NCBI RefSeq assembly: GCF_000145275.1
Contig: NC_014393.1
Location: 2,046,001 to 2,110,000, forward strand
Length of the DNA stretch: 64,000 bases
Direction of reading: 5' to 3'
From: Clostridium cellulovorans 743B
GTDB lineage: Bacteria; Bacillota; Clostridia; Clostridiales; Clostridiaceae
In this document: one piece after another, positions 1 through 6,961 of the stretch
Position numbering within the stretch: the first letter of the stretch is position 1
Layout of the letters: the number at the start of each line of letters is the position of its first letter
The notes under the pieces: model-generated
Databases searched by the model: none
What the model was told of the DNA's origin: nothing
Seen by the model: only the letters and a program-made list of their open reading frames with translations
Position numbers and translations under genes: made by a program

Positions 1-1
1 T

Positions 2-862
2 TATCTTAAAGAAATTGTTAATAGAGATTTTGAAGCAATAGATGCAAATAAAAATCCAGAATTAAATTTAGGAAAAACAACTTTAAAGTTTATGCCATCA
101 CCAAATCTTCATTGGCCAGATACAATGTTTACTTATGCAGAAAAAGAAAAAGTATTATTTACTTGTGATTTCTTAGGCTGTCATTATTGCCCAACAAACT
201 CTGTATTAGAAACTGGTGCAGAAGATTTCTATGAAGAAATGAAATACTATTATGAAGTTATAATGAAACCTTTCACGAAGTTCGTAAAAGATGGAATAAA
301 AAAAGTAGAATCTATAGAAAAAGAACTTATATGCCCAAGCCATGGACCAGTTCATAGTAAGACTATTGAAGAATATATAGGAAACTATAAAAAATGGTCT
401 GATGTTAAAGAAATAACAGAAGTAAATGTTCCGATTTTCTATATAAGTGCTTATGGAAATACAGAAAAAATGGCAAAGCATTTTTGCTCTAAATTAATAG
501 AAAACGGAATAAAATCCGAAGTTTATGAGATTACACAATATGATATGTCAGAGCTTGTTAAAAGAGCAGAGGAAGCAAGTGGTATCCTAGTTGGTTCTCC
601 TACAATAAATCAAGATGCTGTTAAACCAGCTTGGGACTTCTTAAGCAGCGTTTGTGCAATTGAGATGAGAGGCAAGGCAGCAGGTGCATTTGGTTCTTAT
701 GGTTGGAGCGGTGAAGGAACTGCTATGATGCAAGAAAGATTAAAATCTTTAAAGTTTAAGACTACAGAAAAAGGCTATAGATTTAAATTTGTACCAGATC
801 AAGTTAAATTTAACGAAGGTGATCAATTCATAGAAGAATTTATAAGCTTATTAAAAAAATAG
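2..862 (+). CDS. Flavo-diiron protein (FprA/A-type flavoprotein), C-terminal part; 5' end outside window
   Basis: The reading frame is open from base 2, so the true start lies to the left of the window. About 286 residues remain. First comes the end of the metallo-beta-lactamase-like diiron domain, with a CDFLGCH motif (bridging Asp region) and an ICPSHGPVH motif (last His ligand). A flavodoxin domain follows, with the FMN phosphate loop SAYGNTEKM and a later VGSPT motif. Flavo-diiron proteins reduce O2 to water or NO to N2O in the cytoplasm using electrons from rubredoxin, and protect anaerobes from oxygen. The protein ends after the flavodoxin domain, with no fused rubredoxin module. Substrate preference (O2 or NO) cannot be read from the sequence. 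A strong hairpin follows. Confidence 0.92.
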   Translation, partial: YLKEIVNRDFEAIDANKNPELNLGKTTLKFMPSPNLHWPDTMFTYAEKEKVLFTCDFLGCHYCPTNSVLETGAEDFYEEMKYYYEVIMKPFTKFVKDGIKKVESIEKELICPSHGPVHSKTIEEYIGNYKKWSDVKEITEVNVPIFYISAYGNTEKMAKHFCSKLIENGIKSEVYEITQYDMSELVKRAEEASGILVGSPTINQDAVKPAWDFLSSVCAIEMRGKAAGAFGSYGWSGEGTAMMQERLKSLKFKTTEKGYRFKFVPDQVKFNEGDQFIEEFISLLKK

Positions 863-944
863 AGCTGTTTTAAATAATGAAACTTATATTATAAGAAAAG
901 TTTGATTAAATTTTAACAAAATTGATATTTTATATTTTTAAATT

Positions 945-992
945 AAGAAGGTCTTTCGTTAAATAATTTATTATAACGGAAGACCTTCTTTT
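945..992 (+). terminator. Rho-independent terminator after the flavo-diiron gene
   Basis: The inverted repeat AAGAAGGTCTT..CGTT / AACGGAAGACCTTCTT has a stem of about 16 bp around an AT-rich loop and runs into TTTT. It lies 83 bases after the stop codon. Confidence 0.85.
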
Positions 993-1006
993 GAGGAAAA
1001 AGTAAG

Positions 1007-1194
1007 TTGTATATTTATTCAGAAGTAACTGGCAAAGGTGCACAAGTAAGAAATAAGGCAATTGATTCAATGATGCACAATTTTATAAGGTAACAGAACA
1101 TTATAAACCAATGGGAGGGTGGTATTAGATGGCTAAAATTAATGGTATTTTAACTCAAAAAGGCATAAAAAGCGTAGAAATTAAAGAAGCATAA
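1007..1194 (+). pseudogene. Possible decayed gene remnant (frameshifted short frames)
   Basis: This stretch codes for short protein-like pieces but no complete gene. A TTG-started frame behind GAGGAAAAAG reads YIYSEVTGKGAQVRNKA and stops at 1091. If the frame is shifted near 1080, the text continues as FYKVTEHYKPMGGWY up to a stop at 1126-1128. A 21-residue frame (1129-1194, MAKINGILTQKG...) then starts behind GGGAGGGTGG. Residue use looks coding (few Phe/Ile/Tyr runs), unlike ordinary AT-rich spacer. I do not recognise the family. It may be a gene remnant with one indel, or real small peptides. Confidence 0.3.
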
Positions 1195-1271
1195 ATGATT
1201 ATTTTAATAAATAAGAGACAAGACAAAATAATTAATACAAATCCCAAAATAGAATAAGAGAGTGGTAGATT

Positions 1272-2009
1272 ATGTGCAAAGTTGTTAAAAGGGGATATTT
1301 CCCTAGTGATGAGAAGGATTTTAGTAGTGAATCAGTTCAAATACTATATAAAGCTGGATGTGATTTATATTATTTATTAAATCAAGAATATAACATAAAA
1401 GGAGCATCAACCTTTGTAGGGAATCATTATCTACTGTCTGAGAGGCAAAGGTTAGCTTTAGCAAGAGCTATTTCTTCAGGAAAAAGTATTAAGAGTAGAA
1501 GAGATAAAGAGCTTAAAGATAATCTAGAAGATAGCGTCGTGAATATTGATGGATTTAATACTATAATCACTTTAGAGGTGGCTTTATCTGATTCATTATT
1601 ATTAAAATGTATGGATGGAACTATTAGAGATTTAGCAGCACTTAGAGGAACCTATAGGCTGATAGATAAGACGGAATTAGCAATTACACTCATTGGAGAA
1701 ATGTTAGAAAAAAACAAAGTAAGAGAAGCTATTTTTTATTTAGATGCTCCAGTATCTAATTCAGGAAAGTTAAAACAGCACATACTAGAGTGCTTGAATA
1801 ACTTTAGCTTTGATGTGCAAGTTGAAAATATCAATAATGTTGATGCAGTTTTAGAAACCTTAGATAATGTTATAACTAGTGATGCAATTATTCTTGATAA
1901 GTGTAAAAGCTGGATTAATTTAAATAAGAAAATCATAGAAGAAAGAATCGGGAATCATTCATATATTGATTTTAGTTCGTTGATGGATGGTGGTAAAAGG
2001 AACGATTAA
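1272..2009 (+). CDS. DUF434-type conserved protein of unknown function
   Basis: The 245-residue soluble protein shows the pattern I associate with the DUF434 family: an N-terminal FVGNHYLLSERQRLALARA segment, a central IDGFNTIITLEVALSD segment, and a C-terminal part with IFYLDAPVSNSGKLK and a SDAIILDK motif. The conserved Asp, Arg and Asn residues and the IDGFN/LDAPVSNSG pattern suggest a nucleic-acid- or nucleotide-processing fold, but this is inference and no activity is known to me. ATG start behind an AGAGAGTGG site. It stands alone between the flavo-diiron gene and the opposed arginase gene. Its last codons are duplicated just downstream (see the repeat at 1986-2055). Confidence 0.75.
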   Translation: MCKVVKRGYFPSDEKDFSSESVQILYKAGCDLYYLLNQEYNIKGASTFVGNHYLLSERQRLALARAISSGKSIKSRRDKELKDNLEDSVVNIDGFNTIITLEVALSDSLLLKCMDGTIRDLAALRGTYRLIDKTELAITLIGEMLEKNKVREAIFYLDAPVSNSGKLKQHILECLNNFSFDVQVENINNVDAVLETLDNVITSDAIILDKCKSWINLNKKIIEERIGNHSYIDFSSLMDGGKRND

Positions 2010-2055
2010 CTTATATCATTGATGGTGGTAAAAGAAATAATTAATTTATGCGGGT
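1986..2055 (+). repeat. 35-base imperfect tandem duplication over the 3' end of the DUF434 gene
   Basis: GATGGTGGTAAAAG starts at 1986 and again at 2021. The two copies keep about 25 of the first 29 positions. Copy 1 carries the final codons and stop of the gene; copy 2, just after the stop, still reads as nearly the same codons plus TAA. This suggests a recent local duplication that left a spare 3' end. Confidence 0.7.
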
Positions 2056-2130
2056 TGAAAATACAAACGTACATGTAAGGTTTTTAGTAAGCGGAATTTA
2101 AGTTGCATATTTGCTGTTAATTTTATAAAA

Positions 2131-2166
2131 AAAGTGCCGCATAGTTAAGCTGCTAATTGGCACTTT
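2131..2166 (-). terminator. Terminator of the arginase gene, probably bidirectional
   Basis: AAAGTGCC / GGCACTTT form an 8-bp stem, with a further GCA/TGC pairing inside. On the minus strand the stem runs into a T-rich run, right after the arginase stop. On the plus strand it could also end transcription from the DUF434 gene. Confidence 0.8.
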
Positions 2167-2170
2167 CTTA

Positions 2171-3073
2171 CTAATGTAAGTTTTTGAAGGTATGATCAAT
2201 CAGATCCAGTACAGCTTTAGACGTTCTAGCGTCTTCATGATCTAGGTCAGAATTAAATTCTACCATATCAATAGATGATATTTTTTCAGATTGCACAAAG
2301 GTTTTTAGTATATATTTGGCTTCATCAATAGAAAGACCATCTTCTACAGGGGTTCCTGTTCCCGGAATATGTTCAGGATCAATAGAGTCAATATCAAAAC
2401 TTAGGTGAACTCCATCAGCATTATTTTCAGATATCTTGTCCATAATTTCTTTAACAATAGACTCTAGTCCACGAGTTCTAATATCTTTCATAGTGTATAC
2501 ATTAAGTTTTCTTTCTTTAATCAATTCTACTTCGCCTTCATCAAGATCTCTAGCTGCTAAAATAAAGACGTTGTTTGGATTAACTTTTTGACCTTTATAA
2601 AAAAGATCTGTTAAAGAAGAATGTCCAATATTCATAGAAGCAGCTAAAGGCATTCCATGGATATTACCAGTAGGAGAAGTTTCTTCTGTGTTTACATCTC
2701 CATGAGCATCGATCCATATAACTGCAAGATTTCTATAAAATTTACTTGCGCCACTTATAGTACCAAGGCCTAATGAATGGTCTCCGCCTATAACAAAAGG
2801 AAGACTGTTAGCACAAAGCGAAGAATACACAGCTTGTGCTAGATTTCTGTTTGTTTCTATTACTTCATTAAGATACTTCATACTTTTGTGAGAAATATAT
2901 TTTGACTCAGCATCAACTTGTGGTACATAAATATTTCCTAGATCATAAACCGTATGATTGTACTTTGATATAATCTCAGAAACTCCTTTATGCCTAATGA
3001 TGTCTGGAGCAAGTTCTACACCTTTTCTATCGCATCCATAAAACAAAGGTACGCCAATAATGTTAATATCCAA
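2171..3073 (-). CDS. rocF: Arginase (ureohydrolase family)
   Basis: A 300-residue cytoplasmic enzyme of the ureohydrolase family; arginase splits L-arginine into ornithine and urea. All metal-ligand motifs are present: GGDHS (His99), IDAHGD (Asp122, His124, Asp126) and SFDIDSIDP (Asp227, Asp229), plus the substrate-loop motifs GNIHGMP and GTGTPV. The N-terminal IGVPLFYGCDRKGVELAP and the GTGTP loop favour arginase over agmatinase, though agmatinase or formiminoglutamase cannot be excluded from sequence alone. The start codon is TTG, chosen because GGAGGTG lies 8 bases before it. The gene is transcribed alone, divergently from the acidic-protein gene. A Spo0A-box-like TGTCGAA lies about 60 bases upstream. 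Confidence 0.9.
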   Translation of the reverse strand: MDINIIGVPLFYGCDRKGVELAPDIIRHKGVSEIISKYNHTVYDLGNIYVPQVDAESKYISHKSMKYLNEVIETNRNLAQAVYSSLCANSLPFVIGGDHSLGLGTISGASKFYRNLAVIWIDAHGDVNTEETSPTGNIHGMPLAASMNIGHSSLTDLFYKGQKVNPNNVFILAARDLDEGEVELIKERKLNVYTMKDIRTRGLESIVKEIMDKISENNADGVHLSFDIDSIDPEHIPGTGTPVEDGLSIDEAKYILKTFVQSEKISSIDMVEFNSDLDHEDARTSKAVLDLIDHTFKNLH

Positions 3074-3240
3074 GTAAACACCTCCGAATTAAAAAAATAC
3101 TTAATGATTATATCACCATTGATATATTTATGATTCGACAGAAATTAATAAATAATACTAACATTATTTGATTTACATATAGTATAATTGCCTTTGTAAT
3201 GCAAAATATAAGAAAATATTAATAATTGGAGGAAAAAAAT

Positions 3241-3624
3241 ATGAAATTGGAAAATATAATTAATACGCTAGAAGAGAACGGGTTAAATGAAGTTCAAGAA
3301 ATACAGTATAGAGATGATGTTAAAGTTATTAGATTTTTTTATGATTTTGATATCGATGAACTTAAGGCAGCAAAATCTTATAGTGAAGATGAGAGCCAAG
3401 GCGATGAAGAAAAAGAAGAATTATATTTAACATATCTTAATGACTTAGCAGTAGATAATATTGGTGAAATTCTTGAAGAAATAATGGAGGAAGAAGACAT
3501 CTCAATTCAATTTATTACATATGGTATAAATGATGAAGAAGATTATGCAGAATTTATTGCTTTAATACAAGCAAAGGAAAATGACTTTGATATTGAGAAA
3601 GTTGTAGAAGATTTAGATTTATAG
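3241..3624 (+). CDS. Conserved acidic protein of unknown function
   Basis: A 127-residue, very acidic protein rich in Glu and Asp, with no membrane segment or known motif. I chose the ATG at 3241 because GGAGG (3228-3233) sits at the right distance; a TTG 15 bases upstream overlaps this site and is unlikely to be used. The sequence predicts alternating helix and strand (VKVIRFFYDFD, ISIQFITYG), so it is probably a small folded domain. It lies directly before the 6S RNA promoter and I do not recognise the family. Role unknown. Confidence 0.75.
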   Translation: MKLENIINTLEENGLNEVQEIQYRDDVKVIRFFYDFDIDELKAAKSYSEDESQGDEEKEELYLTYLNDLAVDNIGEILEEIMEEEDISIQFITYGINDEEDYAEFIALIQAKENDFDIEKVVEDLDL

Positions 3625-3657
3625 TATATGGAAGTTAAAGGTTTTTAATTTTTTTTA

Positions 3658-3685
3658 TTGATTTTTTGATTTAAAATGATATAAT
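3658..3685 (+). promoter_or_regulatory. Sigma-A promoter for the 6S RNA
   Basis: TTGATT (3658-3663) and TATAAT (3680-3685) are separated by 16 bases, placing the RNA start near 3692, just before the first predicted helix strand of the 6S RNA. Confidence 0.65.
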
Positions 3686-3691
3686 AAACTC

Positions 3692-3888
3692 ATAAACATT
3701 CCTGAAATGTTCGAGGCACTATTAATGTTCAACCTACATTATATATACGGGATCTTCGAAAGAGTAATTAGTAATGCGGAGCTTTAGAATGAACAGAAAG
3801 TTGGCAGATCTAATTTGGAAAGAACCCACCTGTTTTGAGCAGGTATTGAACAAATAGTTAGACGGCATCTTGGGGTACATTTAAAAGA
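3692..3888 (+). ncRNA. ssrS: 6S RNA (SsrS), inhibitor of the vegetative RNA polymerase holoenzyme
   Basis: About 195 bases with no reading frame, bounded by a good promoter and a terminator. The ends pair (AAATGT at 3705-3710 with ACATTT at 3877-3882). The interior has the layout of Gram-positive 6S RNA: long arms around a central bubble, with GAACCCACCTG...CAGGT at 3828-3845 forming a short hairpin beside the bubble. 6S RNA mimics an open promoter and binds RNA polymerase with its main sigma factor when growth slows. I recognise it from the pattern, not from a covariance search. A 5-formyl-THF cyclo-ligase gene lies about 1.5 kb downstream; 6S RNA adjoins this gene in proteobacteria, but here the link may be chance. 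Confidence 0.72.
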
Positions 3889-3890
3889 TT

Positions 3891-3918
3891 AGGCATAACC
3901 CATACGGTTATGCCTTTT
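3891..3918 (+). terminator. Terminator of the 6S RNA
   Basis: AGGCATAACC (3891-3900) pairs perfectly with GGTTATGCCT (3906-3915) around a 5-base loop, followed by TTTT. Confidence 0.85.
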
Positions 3919-3944
3919 AACATTTAGATTTTGTCGAGTTTTTA

Positions 3945-4142
3945 TTAAGCAGCTTCCTTTAATGTAGTTTCTTTGTATGTAGTATACATTGTCTTTTGAT
4001 AGTCTACTATAAGCTTGTCTAATTTTTGACTAAGAGCAACTACATTGTCTGAAGTTAAAGGTGATTTACCCTTCACCTTATTGTTTAATAAAAACTTCAA
4101 ATAGGTAATCTTAATTCTTAATGAAAATAAATAAAGGTTCAT
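3945..4142 (-). CDS. Spo0E-like aspartyl-phosphate phosphatase
   Basis: A 65-residue protein carrying the Spo0E-family signature ALSQKLDKLIVDYQK near its end (consensus SQELDxLI..Y), preceded by a helix (RIKITYLKFLL), as in the two-helix hairpin of this family. Members remove the phosphate from Spo0A and so delay sporulation. ATG start with AAGGAG 7-8 bases upstream. The signature has SQKLD where SQELD is usual. The gene faces the 6S RNA terminator; its own promoter should lie in 4143-4440, which also holds the hprK promoter. Family assignment is fairly safe; the exact target (Spo0A or another regulator) is inferred. Confidence 0.8.
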   Translation of the reverse strand: MNLYLFSLRIKITYLKFLLNNKVKGKSPLTSDNVVALSQKLDKLIVDYQKTMYTTYKETTLKEAA

Positions 4143-4399
4143 AATGATTTCTCCTTTACATCTCCTTATTTGTGTCTGTAAGTATATTTTACCAAAACAG
4201 AAAAAATGTGCAATGGGTTTTATATTACAAATTACACTTTTTTACACTAATTTATTACAAAATCCATTAAAAAACCATTACTTCCATAATATGTAAATAA
4301 CCATGAAACTTCATCTTTCCTTATTTTGTTAAAAAGTCTCTGTTGAAATAAGTCTAAAACTTTTAATATTCAATAATAAATGTTTTTAATATAAGTTTT

Positions 4400-4408
4400 T
4401 GTTATAAT
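4400..4408 (+). promoter_or_regulatory. Extended -10 promoter for hprK
   Basis: TGTTATAAT (TGn plus TATAAT at 4403-4408) without a recognisable -35 box; start expected about 25-30 bases before the hprK ribosome binding site. The remaining spacer 4143-4399 shows no gene. Confidence 0.55.
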
Positions 4409-4441
4409 ATACTTAAAGGAATAGAAAGGTGAGGGATATTG

Positions 4442-5344
4442 ATGGCGGTAAAAGTTGAAAATATGATATCGGATTTATTTTTAGAAGTTATAGTTGAGGG
4501 GAAAAAGGATGTTAGCATTTCTGTTAGTGATATAAATAGACCAGGACTTCAATTATCAGGTTTCTATAATTACTTTGCAAATGAAAGGGTTCAAATAATA
4601 GGGAATGCTGAGTGGAGCTTTTTAGATACATTAACTCCAGAATTGAGATATAAAAGAGTTAAAAAATTCTTTTCTTATGATTTACCATGTTTGATATTTG
4701 CTAGGGGATTGGATACTCATGAGGATGTATTAGAATTTGCAAAGCTTAACAATATTTGGATTCTTAGGACAGAGGATAATACGACTAGATTTGTAAATAA
4801 ATTAATGAATTATCTAGATAAAAAATTAGCACCAGAGACTAGAGTTCATGGAGTTTTGGTAGATATATATGGTATGGGAATATTGATAACTGGGGAAAGT
4901 GGTATAGGAAAGAGTGAAGCTGCATTAGAGCTTATTAAAAGAGGACATAGGTTAATTACAGATGATGCAGTTGATATAAAAGAAATTGATGGTGTTTTAT
5001 ATGGAAGAAGCCCATACATTACTGAGGGAATGCTTGAAGTTAGAGGGATGGGAATCATCGATATACCTGCTTTATATGGATTAAGTTCTGTTCTTTCAGA
5101 GAAAAATATAGATCTTATTGTATATATAGAGCAGTGGAAAGATGGCAGAGATTATGATAGACTTGGAAATGATGAAACTACATATGAGATATTAAATACC
5201 CCTGTTAGAAAGATGGTACTGCCTATAAGACCAGGAAGAAACATAGCGGTTATTATCGAGGCTGCAGCAGCTAATTATAGATATGGTTTAACTTCTAAAG
5301 AGACTCCAGTGGATAAAATAAATAAAAGATTAGAAGGATTATAA
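4442..5344 (+). CDS. hprK: HPr kinase/phosphorylase
   Basis: A 300-residue bifunctional enzyme that phosphorylates HPr on the regulatory serine using ATP or pyrophosphate, and also removes that phosphate; it controls carbon catabolite repression and PTS activity. The N-terminal domain (about 1-130) leads into the catalytic domain with His136, the P-loop GESGIGKSE (151-159), the DDAVDI metal motif and the family signature EVRGMGIIDIP. The C-terminal IRPGRNIAVIIEAAA helix is also present. Length is typical (about 310). I chose ATG at 4442; the TTG just before it is too close to the GGTGAGG site. It heads a short run with the 5-FCL gene. Confidence 0.97.
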   Translation: MAVKVENMISDLFLEVIVEGKKDVSISVSDINRPGLQLSGFYNYFANERVQIIGNAEWSFLDTLTPELRYKRVKKFFSYDLPCLIFARGLDTHEDVLEFAKLNNIWILRTEDNTTRFVNKLMNYLDKKLAPETRVHGVLVDIYGMGILITGESGIGKSEAALELIKRGHRLITDDAVDIKEIDGVLYGRSPYITEGMLEVRGMGIIDIPALYGLSSVLSEKNIDLIVYIEQWKDGRDYDRLGNDETTYEILNTPVRKMVLPIRPGRNIAVIIEAAAANYRYGLTSKETPVDKINKRLEGL

Positions 5345-5350
5345 TTAGCA

Positions 5351-5905
5351 ATGCTTAGTGAAGAAAAAAAGTCATTAAGAAAAAAAGCAAAGGGCTTAAG
5401 AAGTCAATTATCAGCAGATAAAAGAGCCTCTTATAATCAATCTATATTTGATAAGGTTTTGGGTTTTGATAGCTTTATAGAGGCTCAGTTAATTTTTACA
5501 TATGTCAGTTATAAAGACGAAGTTGATACTATTGCTTTGATAAATTATGCAATAAATCATAAGAAGAGGATAGCAGTACCTAAGATTATTTCACTGGAAG
5601 AAGGTATGGTAGCTATTGAAATTAAGTCAATAGAGGAACTTAAAGAAAACTCCTTAGGAATTCTGGAACCAGTTGATTTTAAAAATCAGATTAATCCTTC
5701 AGAAATAGATTTTTCTATTGTTCCTGGACTAGCTTTTGATAGAAAAGGGGGAAGACTTGGTTATGGAGGAGGATTCTATGATAGATTCTTATCTAATCTT
5801 TCTGCAAATGCTAATATAGTTGCTTTGGCTTATGATTTTCAAATAGTAGATACGGTGCCTTGTGAGCAGCATGATATAAAAATTCGTGAAGTTATAACAA
5901 ATTAA
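5351..5905 (+). CDS. 5-formyltetrahydrofolate cyclo-ligase
   Basis: A 184-residue cytoplasmic enzyme that uses ATP to convert 5-formyl-THF to 5,10-methenyl-THF, returning it to the one-carbon pool. Seen are the N-terminal LRKKAKGLRSQLS basic helix, the IVPGLAFDRKGGRLGYGGG signature with the glycine-rich nucleotide loop, and the conserved YDRFL that follows. Length matches the family (180-200). It starts six bases after hprK and is probably co-transcribed with it. No strong Shine-Dalgarno site precedes the ATG, which suggests translational coupling. Confidence 0.95.
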   Translation: MLSEEKKSLRKKAKGLRSQLSADKRASYNQSIFDKVLGFDSFIEAQLIFTYVSYKDEVDTIALINYAINHKKRIAVPKIISLEEGMVAIEIKSIEELKENSLGILEPVDFKNQINPSEIDFSIVPGLAFDRKGGRLGYGGGFYDRFLSNLSANANIVALAYDFQIVDTVPCEQHDIKIREVITN

Positions 5906-5968
5906 AGTTTGTATATTATAAAGTTGTATAACCAATACTATAGCTATAATATTAGGCATGGTGGTTAT

Positions 5969-6898
5969 ATGAGAATATTAGACATAGAGAATAATTTCAA
6001 GGAAGAGAGTAATGTTGACTTTCATAGAGGGTCTTATTGGATTATATTAAATGAGATAGAAGCTATGGAAAGAAAACGTGAGTTTAAAATTGACCAATGC
6101 TATTGCGAAGAGGCAATGCAAGGATTCCAGCCGTCGAAAATAACATTTTTTGATGGCTTTATTTTTATTTCAATAAATCTTTTAGATTATAAGGAAAGTC
6201 AACTTAATACTCTAGAGCTAGATTTGATTTTGACTAAAGAAAATGTGCTTATGATTCCTAAAAAAAATATGTTGCTAATCAATACTTTTATTGATGAAGT
6301 GATAAAATGCAGTTACCTTTTAAAAAAGGAAGCAAAATGTGATATATTAGTCTATTATATTTTAGATAGGATAATAGTTAATAACTATACTGTGATATCT
6401 AATATTGAGGTAGAAACGGATAGGGTAGAAATAAGTATTCTCAAGGGACCGAAACGTAAACACATAGATGAATTAATAAGGCTCAGAAGAGTTGTATTTA
6501 AGATAAGGAAATATATTAATCCGTTAAGATATATAGGGGATGCGCTTGTAAGCAATGATAATAAGGTGATAAATACGGAAAATGCTAAATATTTTGAGGG
6601 GTTAGAGAGTAAGATAGATAAGTTAATACAGGCATTAGAGAGTTTAGTATCAGACATAGGGCAAGTAAGAGAAGCTTTTGAAGCTGAAACAGCAAATAAA
6701 ACTAATGAACTTATGAAAGCGTTCAGCTTAATTACAGGAATTTTCTTTCCAGTAAGTATTATCACAAGTATTTTTGGTATGGATGTGAAAAATATGCCAC
6801 TGGCAGATAATGATTATGCATTTTATATTATTTTTGCAATAATGATAATTTCCTCAGGAATACTTATATATTTTTTCAAAAAGAAAAGATGGCTTTAA
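5969..6898 (+). CDS. CorA-like divalent cation transporter with a GMD motif
   Basis: A 309-residue CorA/MIT-family protein: a large cytoplasmic N-terminal domain, a long helix (about 185-255), then two C-terminal membrane helices (FSLITGIFFPVSIITSIFG and FYIIFAIMIISSGILIYFF) and a basic tail KKKRW. CorA channels take up Mg2+ or, in some members, Co2+, Ni2+ or Zn2+. The signature loop after helix 1 reads GMD instead of the near-invariant GMN. I chose the ATG at 5969, preceded by GGTGG; an upstream TTG frame adds 20 residues of Tyr-rich sequence that is unlikely to be translated. TTGTAT and TATAAT (5924-5950, 15-base spacing) may form its own promoter. Confidence 0.88.
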   Translation: MRILDIENNFKEESNVDFHRGSYWIILNEIEAMERKREFKIDQCYCEEAMQGFQPSKITFFDGFIFISINLLDYKESQLNTLELDLILTKENVLMIPKKNMLLINTFIDEVIKCSYLLKKEAKCDILVYYILDRIIVNNYTVISNIEVETDRVEISILKGPKRKHIDELIRLRRVVFKIRKYINPLRYIGDALVSNDNKVINTENAKYFEGLESKIDKLIQALESLVSDIGQVREAFEAETANKTNELMKAFSLITGIFFPVSIITSIFGMDVKNMPLADNDYAFYIIFAIMIISSGILIYFFKKKRWL

Positions 6899-6961
6899 TT
6901 TGAATATTATAAAGTTATCTAGTATTATTATATATAATTACATCATAAAAGGAGAAGACCA

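Noticed and set aside
3929..3937. TTTTGTCGA, similar to a Spo0A box, near the Spo0E-like gene
   Set aside because: It lies at the 3' end of that gene, not at its promoter, and after the 6S terminator, so a control role is unlikely.
5909..5968. Longer N-terminus for the CorA-like protein from a TTG start
   Set aside because: No ribosome binding site precedes it, the added residues are unlike CorA N-termini, and promoter-like boxes lie within this stretch.
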